64,000 nucleotides of DNA from Persicaria tinctoria (Eukaryota > Streptophyta > Magnoliopsida > Caryophyllales > Polygonaceae). The stretch covers positions 684,501 to 748,500 of the forward strand of contig JBANSL010000003.1 in NCBI GenBank assembly GCA_037127255.1. The letters are read 5' to 3'. Positions 8,849 to 21,645 of the stretch are shown here, piece by piece; the stretch's first letter is position 1; every line of letters begins with the position of its first letter. The position numbers and the translations under genes were made by a program. Under the pieces are notes generated by a model. That model searched no databases and had not been told where the DNA came from. It saw only the letters and a list, made by a program, of their open reading frames with translations.

Positions 8849-10516
8849 ATGAATCCATGGTACCAGATCAAGGAGGAGTTCCCGGAGCCGAGCTCGATGT
8901 CGATTTCGTTCTCCGGCGGGGCTTCGGCGGAGTTTCCGAGGCCTCAGCCGATGGAGGGACTGAACGAGGTGGGGCCGCCACCATTCCTGAACAAGACCTA
9001 TGAAATGGTGGATGATAATGGAACCGATGAGATTGTGTCTTGGAACAGAGGAGGTCAGAGCTTCGTCGTTTGGAATCCTCAGGCCTTCTCCAATAAATTG
9101 CTTCCCAGATTCTTCAAGCACAGTAATTTCTCAAGCTTTGTTAGGCAGCTTAATACTTATGTAAGTTCTTCCTCTCTCCCTCATTCTGAATCGGATAACC
9201 CTAATCCTTCGATTCGAAATCAGTCTCAAACTGATTTGGGGATCAAATCTGTTTTTGGGGGTCAATTTGGGAAACTGCCCTTAAATACGGATAATTGCTC
9301 AAAATCACCTTCTAAATTGAAATTTTCAGAAAATCACCCTTAAACTGGCAGTTTTGATCAATCTAATGAGTAATTTTAATGGGGTTTCTCTGCAACTTTT
9401 CACTGATGTGAAGACTAAAATTAGTTAATTTAGTTAAATTGTGGAATTCAATACCACTAACTTCGATTGATTTGTGTCATCTAACCCTTAGACTCTGTTT
9501 GGAAGGTGGGATTTGGTGGGATTTTTAGGAAGGGGAGTGATGGGAAAATAAAATTGGTGTTTGGGTGGATAATCAAAGGGAAGGGAAGGGATTAAAAAAG
9601 TTGATAACCGCTCAATCTGGTGGGATTTCATACTCCATCAAAACGGTGAAATTCCTCCCCTTACTTTCTCTTTCCCAATTTCTCACCCCTTCCCTCCCCT
9701 AAAAAACCCAAATGCCAAACACACTATTAAATTCACATAAAATCTCCCCCAAATCAGATGTGTAAAGCACACAATTTATCAATAATTACAAAAATCAAAT
9801 TGCAGGGGTTCAGAAAAATAGACCCAGATAGGTGGGAGTTTGCAAATGAGGAGTTTCAGAGGGGCCAAAAGCACCTCCTAAAGAGCATCAGGAGAAGAAG
9901 AAACCCTACCCCCTTTCAACAAGGGCCACCGGTGGGCCCTTGTGTCGAAGTCGGAGACTTCGGTGTCGACGGAGAAGTGGACCGATTGAAGCGCGACAAG
10001 CAGGTGCTGCTGATGGAGCTGGTGAAGCTGAGGCAGCAGCAGCAGTCCACAAGATCCTGCCTGCAAGCAATGGAGCAGAGGCTTCGGAACGCCGAGTCGA
10101 AGCAGCAGCAGATGATGTCCTTCCTTGCAAGGGCGATGCAGAACCCGGCCTTCCTGCACCAGCTGTCGCAGCTCAATGGGAGGAGGAAGAAGGCTCTCGA
10201 GGAGTCGATTACGAACAAGAGGAGGCGACAGATCGGGTTTGGATCAGGCGGGGGGGATTCGTCGACCTCGTCGTCGAATCATGCCAAGGATGAGCATTCG
10301 GATTGCGGTTGGAATGGAGTGTCGGAGCTGGAGGCGCTCGCGATGGAGATGCAGGGCTTTGGGAGGGCTGGAAGGGAGGTTCAGGATCGGGTTTTCGTCG
10401 ATGAAGAGGAAGAGGGGTATTGGGAGAAAGAGCTTGATGAGGAGTTTTGGGATGAGTTGTTTAGTTACAAGCTCAATGAGGAAGAGCAAGCCAAGATCAT
10501 AAATGATGATCTTTAA
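8849..10516 (+). CDS. HSFA6B: Class A heat shock transcription factor (HSFA6/A7 type)
   Basis: A nuclear transcriptional activator binding HSEs. Two exons, 8849-9160 and 9806-10516, give 340 residues; the intron falls after LNTY, the conserved position inside the HSF DNA-binding domain. The domain runs from [12 protein letters not shown] (43-54) through [17 protein letters not shown] and [15 protein letters not shown] to about 136. A heptad HR-A/B oligomerisation region follows (about 160-225, [29 protein letters not shown]), then a bipartite-like NLS (RRKK 230-233, KRRR 242-245), an NES-like [11 protein letters not shown] (279-289) and an acidic aromatic AHA motif [12 protein letters not shown] (317-328). 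The N-terminus ([14 protein letters not shown]) and LARAMQNP resemble Arabidopsis HSFA6b/A7 more than A2. I chose ATG 8849 because the frame upstream has only a TTG. The paralogue number is uncertain. Confidence 0.92.
9491..9726. mobile_element. Tourist/PIF-Harbinger-like MITE in the HSF intron
   Basis: The unit is 236 bp and flanked by TTA (9488-9490 and 9727-9729), the target typical of PIF/Harbinger. The left end GACTCTGTTTGGAAGGTGGG and the complement of the right end, TAGTGTGTTTGGCATTTGGG, form the terminal repeats, followed by matching GGAAGGGGAG/AGGGGAGGGAAGG blocks. It lies wholly in the single intron of the HSF gene. Confidence 0.6.
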
Positions 10517-11140
10517 TGGCTAACAATAATGGGTCAGGTTCAGATCCATTTTGTGGGTCCGACTAATCTCACTGGAGCTGACCTTAGAGAACCCTAATGT
10601 ACCGTTTCGTCTCAAGATTTGGCTGATTTCGTTAGTGTTAGTGTCCTCTTTAGTAAAAAGCGAAAAAATAGTTCGCTTTGTGCTTACTGAATGACACCAC
10701 GAAGTTTAATGTTCTGTTTTTGCAAGGAAATGCAGGGGTGATGTAAATAGCCAAGTTTCTAGGCAGATTTTTATGTTAGTTTTTTGTTTCCCTTTGTAAA
10801 AAAATTAGTCCATCTTTGTTGTTTCTAAACCAACATTTTTTGTTGTTTTATTTCAGTTCCTTCATTTATTCGCTGTGTATTTATATTTTATATTATAGTA
10901 TATTATATGAATTATTTTAGAGGTGATGCAAATCCACCTTAAAAGGAATATTTGTGTTTTTAGTAACTTTTTGTTGTCAATGGTTTGGGCTCAGAATTGA
11001 GTACTGCAGAGGTTAAGGGTTTATTGGGCTCGGCCCAACTTCCGTCGAATGTAATATATGGGCCTCGCACACTTAGGGTTTCTTGGGCTAGTATAAATCA
11101 AATAGAATATAGGCCCACTAAGCTAAATGTCATTTGTTTG
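10517..11140. other. HSF 3' region and spacer
   Basis: The first 350 bases after the stop are likely 3' UTR; AT-rich stretches suitable for polyadenylation occur at about 10800-10920. Beyond that, GGGCCT/GGCCCA motifs (11030-11115) are scattered, but no gene follows. Confidence 0.4.
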
Positions 11141-11149
11141 GTTAAGGTA

Positions 11150-11425
11150 TAAGGCAAGTCTAACCATTCCGGAATGGCCCACTGAAAAGGATTTGCGGGT
11201 AGTACCCAAAGATCCCCCGTTCGAACCCCGGATGGCCGCTCTTTATTTATAAATTCAAGGTATAAGGCAAGTCATAACCATTCCAGAATGGTTCAGTCGG
11301 AAAGGACTTGCAGATAGTATAAAATGATCCTGGTTCGAATCCCGGATAACCGCTCTCTATTTACTCCTGGTTCGAACCCTCAATGATCGCTATCTATTTA
11401 CCAAAATCAAGATATAAGGCAAGTC
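11150..11425 (+). mobile_element. tRNA-derived SINE cluster: two copies plus a partial third in tandem
   Basis: Two units share AACCATTCCGGAATGG-like heads, a region resembling a Pol III A box (TGGCCCACTGAAAAGG and TGGTTCAGTCGGAAAGG), a B box (GTTCGAACCCC and GTTCGAATCCC) and an AACCGCTCTxTATTTA tail. A third tail-only piece lies at 11365-11400. Each is bordered by TATAAGGCAAGTC (about 11150, 11261 and 11413), which looks like a repeated target duplication, implying successive insertion into the same site. Further copies lie at 21536-21645 (inverted) and 44830-44935. Confidence 0.65.
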
Positions 11426-13450
11426 ATTGGTTTACTTTCCTTCGGATTATATGATCTAACCCCATTTATTTTGATCAATTCATTCATTAATATTTTCCCT
11501 TTTTTCAACCGATGTCATAAAAATTTAAAGCGATCAAAAATTATATTAAATTTGATGATACATCAACATGTATTGAAATATTGATCCATTTTATATCAAT
11601 GTATATATCCACAAATATAATTTGACAATTTATTATTGTTATATATAGGATTTTGAAACATAACCCATTTAAGGTTTTTTATCATAAAAAATAATATGTT
11701 CTGAGAAAAATAATATGAAGTAATAAAAACAAATGGGAAAAAAAAAAAGAGTATTGAGAATTTGAGATAATTAGTGAATAGAGATATGCAATAATGGAAG
11801 AGGGGCTCCATTGGGGGTTCTGAAATCCTGCATGAGAGAATCTACTGATGACCCAAACCCGTGAAGCCCACAGTCAAATCTTTTTCCTTTTTTCTATTTG
11901 TTAAAAATAATACTACAACAGCCCTGCCGACGTGGACTAGCGTGATGATCTAGGACTTTGGGTTCTCGTTCGAAAAGGCGCTCTAGGGTTAAGCTATAGT
12001 TTCTCTTATTCTAACTTACTTCTAATTCTTTCCTTGTATCAACTCGAAATTTAGATGTTTGCAAATTTTTTAGAGAAGTTAATAGCTAGTCCAAATCTAG
12101 AGAAATGACACGAACTGCAGTGACTCTGATATTATGTTTAATTATATGAAACCTCGATCGGGCCATATAAAATAGGAATCGCGTTGTGTTTATATATACT
12201 TTTTTATTTTATTTTGATTATAAGGTTGTCGTTTACTCTTCTAACACAAAAGCTTAAGTCATCAAACTTAACAATATATCCCTTATATTTTGGTAGTTGA
12301 ATTGATCTGCCCTTAAACCAATGTAGAACAAACCTTATAAAAATAAATATGTCAAATAAATATCTGGTTATAATTATTTTGAGAAAATAATATCAAACTA
12401 ATACAACAACTATTAATTAAGATTCGGATGGAGTAAAAATTGTGGGGCCTCACCTTTATTTCTTCACAAGTGCCTTAATTCTATATATTTGCATGTATCT
12501 ATCATACATCATTCAACAATGTATCAAAACACAAAAACAATCAATAATTAACAACAAAAAGGTATCATATAATGATATATACACATGCCCATACAGTGCA
12601 CATATATTAAAAAAAAAAAATACATCCCTAGCTCAAACTCATGAATTATTTGGTTGGGTTTTATAATTTGTACAGTATATGTTAGGGATCTCATAGATGG
12701 TTGCAAACACATTCAATGTAACTTGGAATGAATGAATGAATGAATGAATGAGAGGGAGACTAAATTTCATGATTTGATTGAAACTTACCGATCGAATCGG
12801 ATTGGTTTGGATAAGATTTTTCGATCGCCTCCGAGTTGGCAAATTATCAATTGAAGGGTGTATATTCATTTTTTGTAGTTAAAGGGGTATTTCGATTTCA
12901 TTTGAAGTAAAAAATTTGGAGACACTGTTTCATAACTATTATTGTTTGATGTAACATTTAGGAAATTTGAGCGTTTTAAGTTTTTAACACATAAAACGGG
13001 CGTAGGTGCAGTTAAAGGAGTATGATATACTTGGTGAATTCAGGTGTTGAGAATATTCTTTGCAGGCACTAAAACACCTTCCTTTTCAATGCTAAAGTGC
13101 GGATTCAATGGAGAAGGAATTTTTCACCCTTATCATCAACATTTTAAAGAGAGACAGGAAGAAGGTGATGAATCTTAACACCCTCCCAAAAAGCTAAATT
13201 AATACTCCGTATCACAAAAGCATTGGATTCCCATCATATCCTACAATTATATGTAAATATTTCTTCATAACTATAATGACAAAAGGTACATGTATTGTTT
13301 CATTTTTTTTATTTTTTTCCTTTTTCTTGCACTCACAATTTAGATGATTTATGGAGCTTAAAATTACATGGATTAATAATTGATTGGGTGGTAGGGCAAG
13401 TCAAAAGAAGACTATATATATATCTCAACTTAATTTCAAGCAACAAAAAT
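11426..13450. other. AT-rich intergenic region
   Basis: No gene found in either strand. It contains an (AATG)n microsatellite at 12726-12751 and a possible decayed Stowaway-related stretch at about 12990. Short frames, such as 12639-12869 on the minus strand, have no recognisable content. Confidence 0.5.
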
Positions 13451-13454
13451 ACAC

Positions 13455-13535
13455 AAACAACAACAACAACTAAGTAAATCCCGCGATTAAGCGAGGTCTA
13501 AGGGATCAGGATGTACGCACTCATACCCCGACAAA
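13455..13535 (+). repeat. Short retroposon-like tail
   Basis: ACAACAACAACAACTAAGTA followed by CCCGCGATTAAGCGAGGTC and GGATGTACGCACTCATACCCC resembles sequence common in dicot SINEs and their relatives. The evidence is recalled similarity only. Confidence 0.3.
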
Positions 13536-13556
13536 AATAGACATTATTTTATTTAA

Positions 13557-16002
<2,446 letters not shown>

Positions 16003-18762
16003 ATGTTCCAAACAACACCTATGTCCAACTCAACTTCCTTGTCTGAGGAAGCTAGTGCCTCCTCAGGTACAGGTATTACTAGGGTTTTGGTTCAGGACTT
16101 GAGCTGCTTAAATCCAATGCTACAATCCATCACTGGTGTCACTGCTGATCCTCAACAACAGCAGGAATCCAAGAAGATCAAGAAAAAAAGGAGCCTCCCA
16201 GGAAACCCAGGTACTCAAATAAACCAAACTGCAAACATTTTATGATTTTAGTTTATGAGTTAGGTTATTTTAAGTTAGTGGAGATGGGTATCTGAAATTG
16301 GTGCTGTTATATATGCAGATCCAGATGCAGAAGTGATTGCACTGTCACCAAGGACACTGTTGGCCACAAACAGGTTTGTGTGTGAGATCTGCAACAAAGG
16401 GTTTCAGAGGGATCAGAATCTGCAGCTTCACAGGAGAGGCCACAACCTGCCATGGAAGCTGAAGCAAAGGAGCAACAAAGAGGTGAAGAAGAAAGCATAT
16501 GTTTGCCCTGAGCCATCTTGTGTCCACCACCACCCTTCAAGGGCACTTGGTGATCTCACTGGGATCAAGAAGCACTTCTGTAGGAAGCATGGTGAGAAGA
16601 AATTCAAGTGTGACAAGTGTTCAAAGATCTATGCTGTTTACTCTGATTGGAAGGCTCACTCTAAGACCTGTGGCACTAGAGAGTACAGATGTGATTGTGG
16701 AACCCTTTTCTCCAGGTACTTGCATTCATTCATTCATTTGTTCTATCAAACTTCAAAACCTCTATTACATATAGAGATAGTTTTTTTTTCCCATTGTCAA
16801 TTCCCCTTTTTGCATGAAAAAACATCAAATTTTGAGCATATAAATGCACTCCTATGAGTTTGCACTGCCACTATAAATTTTATTGCAGAAAACTCTCCAA
16901 TTTTTAAGGACTGAACAAAGACAAAAATCAATTAAACAATCTAAGGGATGTATTTATTAATGCCATGCCTGAATTTCAACCCAAACATATGCAACCAGTC
17001 ATTTAATTAATATCTGGCTTTGAAACTGCATGTTCCCTTTTACCAAACTGTTTTGGGGATTCTAATGGCTGACCCTTTTGGCTTGTTTATGGACTGGCAT
17101 TATCTACTGCATTTAATTAGTATTATACACAGATCTAATTAATCTTCCATATTAAATTATAAAAAAAGACTTTATAAACAAAGTTAGAGCCCTTTTTGGA
17201 GTTTTTGCAATATATTAATTAACCAAAACCAATTTCATTTGAATATATAATAATGCAATACCAAACTTAATGACTCCATTCCCAATCTCCCTCCCTCTAA
17301 AGTCTCCATCTTTGTAGGCTCTCTTGAGGCTCCTTTTTGAGCTGCTTTTTTTTCTTGCACATAGTAGCAATGCAGTGACAGCCGTCCCCAAAACACTGAT
17401 GGGTCACTGCCTTGGATGTCCATGGAGAGAGAGAGAAGAAGAAAAAAAAGTCCATGAAGATTTTTACATGGTTGAGAAATGAAAAGGGTCCATTGACAGT
17501 CTTTGATGATTGTGTAGTTTCAGGGATACTCTCTGGTCCTGTATCAGCTTCATCATCATAGTATACAGAAATGGGAAAAGGGAAAATCTGCAGAAAATTT
17601 CTGACCTTGTTTATATACCCCTCTTTTTTTTTTTGGTTGCCTCCATCATGATCAGTAGCTATACATTTTTCCCCCTTTTCTCCTTTTTCTTGGGTTTCTA
17701 CTTGGTTTACTCATAACCTAAGCTTAGCTATAGCTATCTCTCATTTCAATGAGAAAGTGTCTTTTTTGCATGCAAATAGATTTGTTTAGATTTTTAATTA
17801 GCTTCATATATGCATAAGAGTAACTCTAATGCAAGTGTGCATCATAAAATGAACAACAATGTGTCATCATGTTTAATGAGTTGTAATTTAAAGTAAAATC
17901 CTATTTAGGTTCTCTTAAAAGCGGATCCTGACTGCATACAGATATATGCAGTCAGAATCCGCTATTAATTAAGATGTTTTTCAACCAATGCTTATGATGT
18001 TTTACAATTTTGTGCAGGAAGGATAGTTTTGTGACTCATAGAGCCTTTTGTGATGCATTGGCTGAAGAAAGTGCAAGGCTTTCAGCTGCTAACCTGCCAC
18101 CGCCGCCACCGCCTCTCCACCACCACCCTTTCGCCCACCCACAAACCCCTTCACCGCCGCCGCCTCTCTTCCCTTTCTCTTCCTCCCACCACCAACCACA
18201 GCCACCACTATTCCCCCCATGGGAAGCACCTGATCACAACTACCTCCAAAACCCTAATAGCCAACCTATCAAGAATGAGTCCCCTCACCACCACCACCAC
18301 CACCTCTCAACAGTCCTCTCCACGTCACCGCCCGCCTCCGCCACATCAGCACACCTCTCCGCCACCGCCCTCCTCCAAAAGGCCTGCACTGTGGGTGCAG
18401 TCAGCTTCACAGCAGCCTGCTCACAGCTAGCTCCTCCCCACATTATGGCCCCACCGCCCCCGTCGTCGTCTGATCATCATCAGTACATGGGACTGAGACT
18501 CCCCTCCAGAGACCTCGCCACGTGGCAGCAGAAAACTGACCATTTGACCAGAGACTTCCTGCAGGGCTTGACAGGCGGTGGCGCCACCGCCGCCGGGGGA
18601 CATGTTAACGTTAGCATGAGTGTGCATGATGTGCTAAAATACACCGGTGGATTAGATCAGTATGTTGGTGGCACCACAACTGCAACGGCAACTACAATGC
18701 CACCAATGCTTGAACGAGGCTTTGGATTTGCTGCCGCCTCGGAGACTTGGGGTGATTGTTAA
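16003..18762 (+). CDS. IDD: INDETERMINATE DOMAIN (BIRD) C2H2 zinc-finger transcription factor
   Basis: A nuclear DNA-binding regulator of the plant IDD family. Exons 16003-16210, 16319-16715 and 18018-18762 join in phase to give 449 residues. An NLS-like KKIKKKR (57-63) precedes LPGNPDPDAEVIALSPRTLL. The ID domain has four fingers: C91/C94/H107/H111, C132/C137/H155/H160, C167/C170/H183/C187 and C194/C196/H209/C213, the last two CCHC. The fourth finger is split by the second intron, as usual in this family. The C-terminus is rich in Pro, His and Ser and carries SATALLQKA and TRDFLQGL motifs that match the conserved IDD tail motifs, ending ETWGDC. These tail motifs fit the MGP/JKD/IDD4-12 side of the family rather than IDD14-16. 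The exact orthologue is unresolved. The second intron (1302 bp) contains a near-perfect hairpin. Confidence 0.92.
17920..17963. repeat. Compact near-perfect hairpin in IDD intron 2
   Basis: AGCGGATCCTGACTGCATA (17920-17938) and TATGCAGTCAGAATCCGCT (17945-17963) are complementary over 19 positions with one mismatch, leaving a 6-base loop. It lies 54 bp before exon 3. It is too short for a typical plant miRNA precursor and may be the remnant of a foldback element or an RNA structure near the 3' splice site. Confidence 0.6.
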
Positions 18763-21258
18763 TCGATTAAGTCACACTAAATGAAACTTTTGGGTTAATT
18801 TTAAGGGATCAAATTAGTGTGAAATGGTGCTTAATTCATGGATCGATCACTTGTTGAAAAATTACGAGTTTGCCCTTTATCTTGGAGGTTTAGAGAGGGC
18901 AAGAGTTTGGGATTTTGCTTCCTGTCATTATGTAATTGACATTTTAGTTTCTTCCATATTTTTACATTTTAGTTTTCATATGTTTACATTTTAGTGTTGT
19001 TCCGTTCTCTAATTTTTCAGGCTATATTTTGATTTTTATGATGCCAATATGTTGAGAGATGTGAATGAGACTATAAAGAGTCTCATATCGAAAGTTGAAC
19101 ATAACAAGCTTTAGTATATAAGTCGGTGGACTACTCCTTATAACGTCAATTGATTTTAGTATGGAACTTCACTCGGCTTGTGTGTTAAGCTATTAGAGCT
19201 TGTGCACACGACCCCCAGTCATCGGTCCACATGATCGACATCCACTCATAGAAGAAACCCTAAATAGTGACTTAAACTTTTGTGTTATAAGGCTGGATCT
19301 CACCCTAATAAACAAATTAAGCTAATTAGTTCATTTTTGTCATAGGAAAATAAATCGCCCTATTAAACAAAGTTAATTAGTTCATTTATTTTGTAAACGC
19401 ATAGGAAAAGAATATGATTGGAAATTGGATCGATTCGCTTCGAAAACGAGAAGCTAATAGAAAAAATAGAGATTTTTTCACGTCCATAACATTCTCCAAA
19501 ATTAAATCCTTCTTCACATCTTGAAAATGAAAATATCTGTGGGGGTGTAGAGTAGAAATAATTTTAAAAATATGTTTTTTTTTTGTAAAGAAATTTTAGA
19601 AAAGTGGTCAGAAATAGTCTAATATATATCTTCGAACATAACAAGATCTCTATCTTTATCAATAAAAACACTAATAAATGTATCACAATATTTTATGGTC
19701 TTGAAACCATATCATATCATCCATAAGTTATCGAAGTCAAATTCGCCTAAACTTTTATACAAAAATCAAAGAAAAAACTATTGAATAGAGGTGGTAGTTG
19801 TAGACTATGTAGGACCACTTATCCACCGAGACCAAAAAAGGCAACAATATACATTTGGTCATCACCATCGATCGATCAATCTATCCTTCAATAGTGGTGA
19901 ATGGTGATCGATCATTTCAATCTTTCATGATGCAATCGATGTGTTTGTTGTTGTGATGATTCAATCACGTACAAGTCGATTTGCAAGGCCCCGAAATTAA
20001 CCATACCGAAAATACATTATAAATCATATTGTTATAGATTTTGGTAAGTCCCTTTTGCTGTTTTTTAGGTGATTAAAAAAAAGGCATCACTTGGACAATA
20101 CTGTATATGTTTTCTTCTGCAAAGCTGTAAAAAAGAGAGTTCAACTGCAAAGTGGAGTTGAACAACCAAAATTTACCCACCAGAGAAGTACAAGTGATCA
20201 GTTAGTTCTGACTTCTAAAGTGTTGCACACATATATGTGTGTGTGAAAAATATATACTACTACATAGTAGTGGTAATGAAATCAGATTTGGGTTAAACAT
20301 TAGGACACCTAAAATTAACAAAAAATTACATTTTTTTTTTATTACCTATATTTAAAATGACGAGTAATAAAGTGTGGGTAAAAGAGCATATCTAGCGGCT
20401 TCCTTATTAGACCATCTCCAACAGTTTTTCTAAAATTTCCTCAAAATGGAAACAAAATGCATATTCTTTAAATTATTTTTGTTTTAACTCTAACAGTTTT
20501 CCTATTTCGAATATTTGAAGAATGCTGCAGACACTCCCTCCTTTTTTCCTATTTCGAATATTTGAAGAATGCTGCAGACACTCCCTCCTTTTCTAAGGAG
20601 TATTTTTATTTTCTCGATCGGAGGAGAGAGTTCTTGTACAAATTACTGTCCAAACTTTTCAACATAGGCAGGCACTGAAATTAATGGCTAAAAAATGAAA
20701 AATAAACACTCCCTCCTTTTTTTAAAATATTATTTCTCAAAGTTTTAGAAACTCAAAATGAAGTAAAAAAAGAGTGAAAGAGATGGAAGTTGAAAGGAGA
20801 ATAGGTCTAACCCTCTTTTTAATGGTGAAGTGCGTAGGCAAATGCTTTATATCCCCTTTGAGTTCATGCGCAAAAATCACTTCCACTTCACTATCCAATT
20901 TTTTATCCACCTTATATTTACTCAAACCACTGATTATTACGAGGTTTAAACTTTAAAACTTTATACACTTAAATTAGGAAATTAAGGCGCAGATTAAAAG
21001 TTGGGGTAAAAAGTTTAACTAAACATAGATCAAGTGGGGTTTTTCCAAGGTTATCGATTAATCCTTCAAGACCTTACAAAGTACTAAACTACCCAAGCCA
21101 ATGAAGGCTTAAGTGCCCACGTTATCACATTATAAGAACTATAGCATTGGTACTAGATAGTGGATATTTAGATTACGAGGTCAAGGATTCAAATTCATTT
21201 GTCTTTTTTGAATTTTTGTTGTTTCATTCCTTTTAGTTTTTTTAACTAAAAATGACTA
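18763..21258. other. IDD 3' flank and intergenic repeats
   Basis: No further gene is visible. A stretch at about 19065-19190 (GAGTCTCATATCGAAAGTTG, TATATAAGTCGGTG, CAATTGATTTTAGTATGGAA) resembles recurrent plant LTR or TRIM sequence, at low confidence. A 47 bp direct tandem duplication lies at 20497-20590. Confidence 0.4.
20497..20590. repeat. 47 bp tandem duplication
   Basis: The unit with CCTATTTCGAATATTTGAAG, AATGCTGCAGACACTCCCTC and CTTTT occurs twice head to tail (20497-20543 and 20544-20590) without visible differences, indicating a recent local slip or repair event. Confidence 0.85.
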
Positions 21259-21496
21259 CTCCCTCCGTTTCCTTTTAAATGACTTTTTCAAGTCATGCAC
21301 GTAGTTTTATAACGATAAAAACTATATTAAATATTAATATTTTAAAAATATTTTTTTAATAATATTATACTTATCATCAATAAGTATGAGATTGTCGAAA
21401 AAAATATTTAAAAAAATTATGTATTTCATATAGTTTTTCACACCTTAAAAAACGTGCATGAATAGTAAAAAGTCAATTAAAAGGAAACGGAGGGAG
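21259..21496. mobile_element. Stowaway-like MITE
   Basis: The unit is 238 bp, bordered by TA (21257-21258 and 21497-21498). Ends CTCCCTCCGTTTCCTTTTAA and its complement AAAAGGAAACGGAGGGAG are perfect. Inner arms with GTGCATGA/TCATGCAC and AAAACTATATTAAATATT are somewhat diverged. Same superfamily as 4353 and 8167. Confidence 0.8.
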
Positions 21497-21535
21497 TATT
21501 TAAAACACATGTTTTGTTTTAAATTCTTTTTAGGG

Positions 21536-21645
21536 CTCCGCTTTGATTTTGGTAAATAAAGAGCAGACATCTGGGGTTCGAGCTAGGGACCTTTGGCTTT
21601 GGGTACCATCCGCAAATCCTTTTCGGCTGAACCATTCCGGAATGG
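21536..21645 (-). mobile_element. tRNA-derived SINE copy, inverted
   Basis: On the minus strand this reads AACCATTCCGGAATGGTTCAGCCGAAAAGGATTTGCGGA-like sequence (given here in outline), then a B-box-like GAACCCCAGATG and a CTCTTTATTTACC tail, matching the units at 11150-11425 and 44830-44935. Confidence 0.6.

Noticed and set aside
9878..10489. Several long open frames antisense or out of frame to HSF exon 2
   Set aside because: They are shadows of the GC-rich coding exon; none has a family match and the plus-strand frame is clearly HSF.
11200..11240. tRNA gene suggested by GTTCGAACCCCGG
   Set aside because: No cloverleaf can be drawn; B box and A box spacing and repeated copies fit a SINE.
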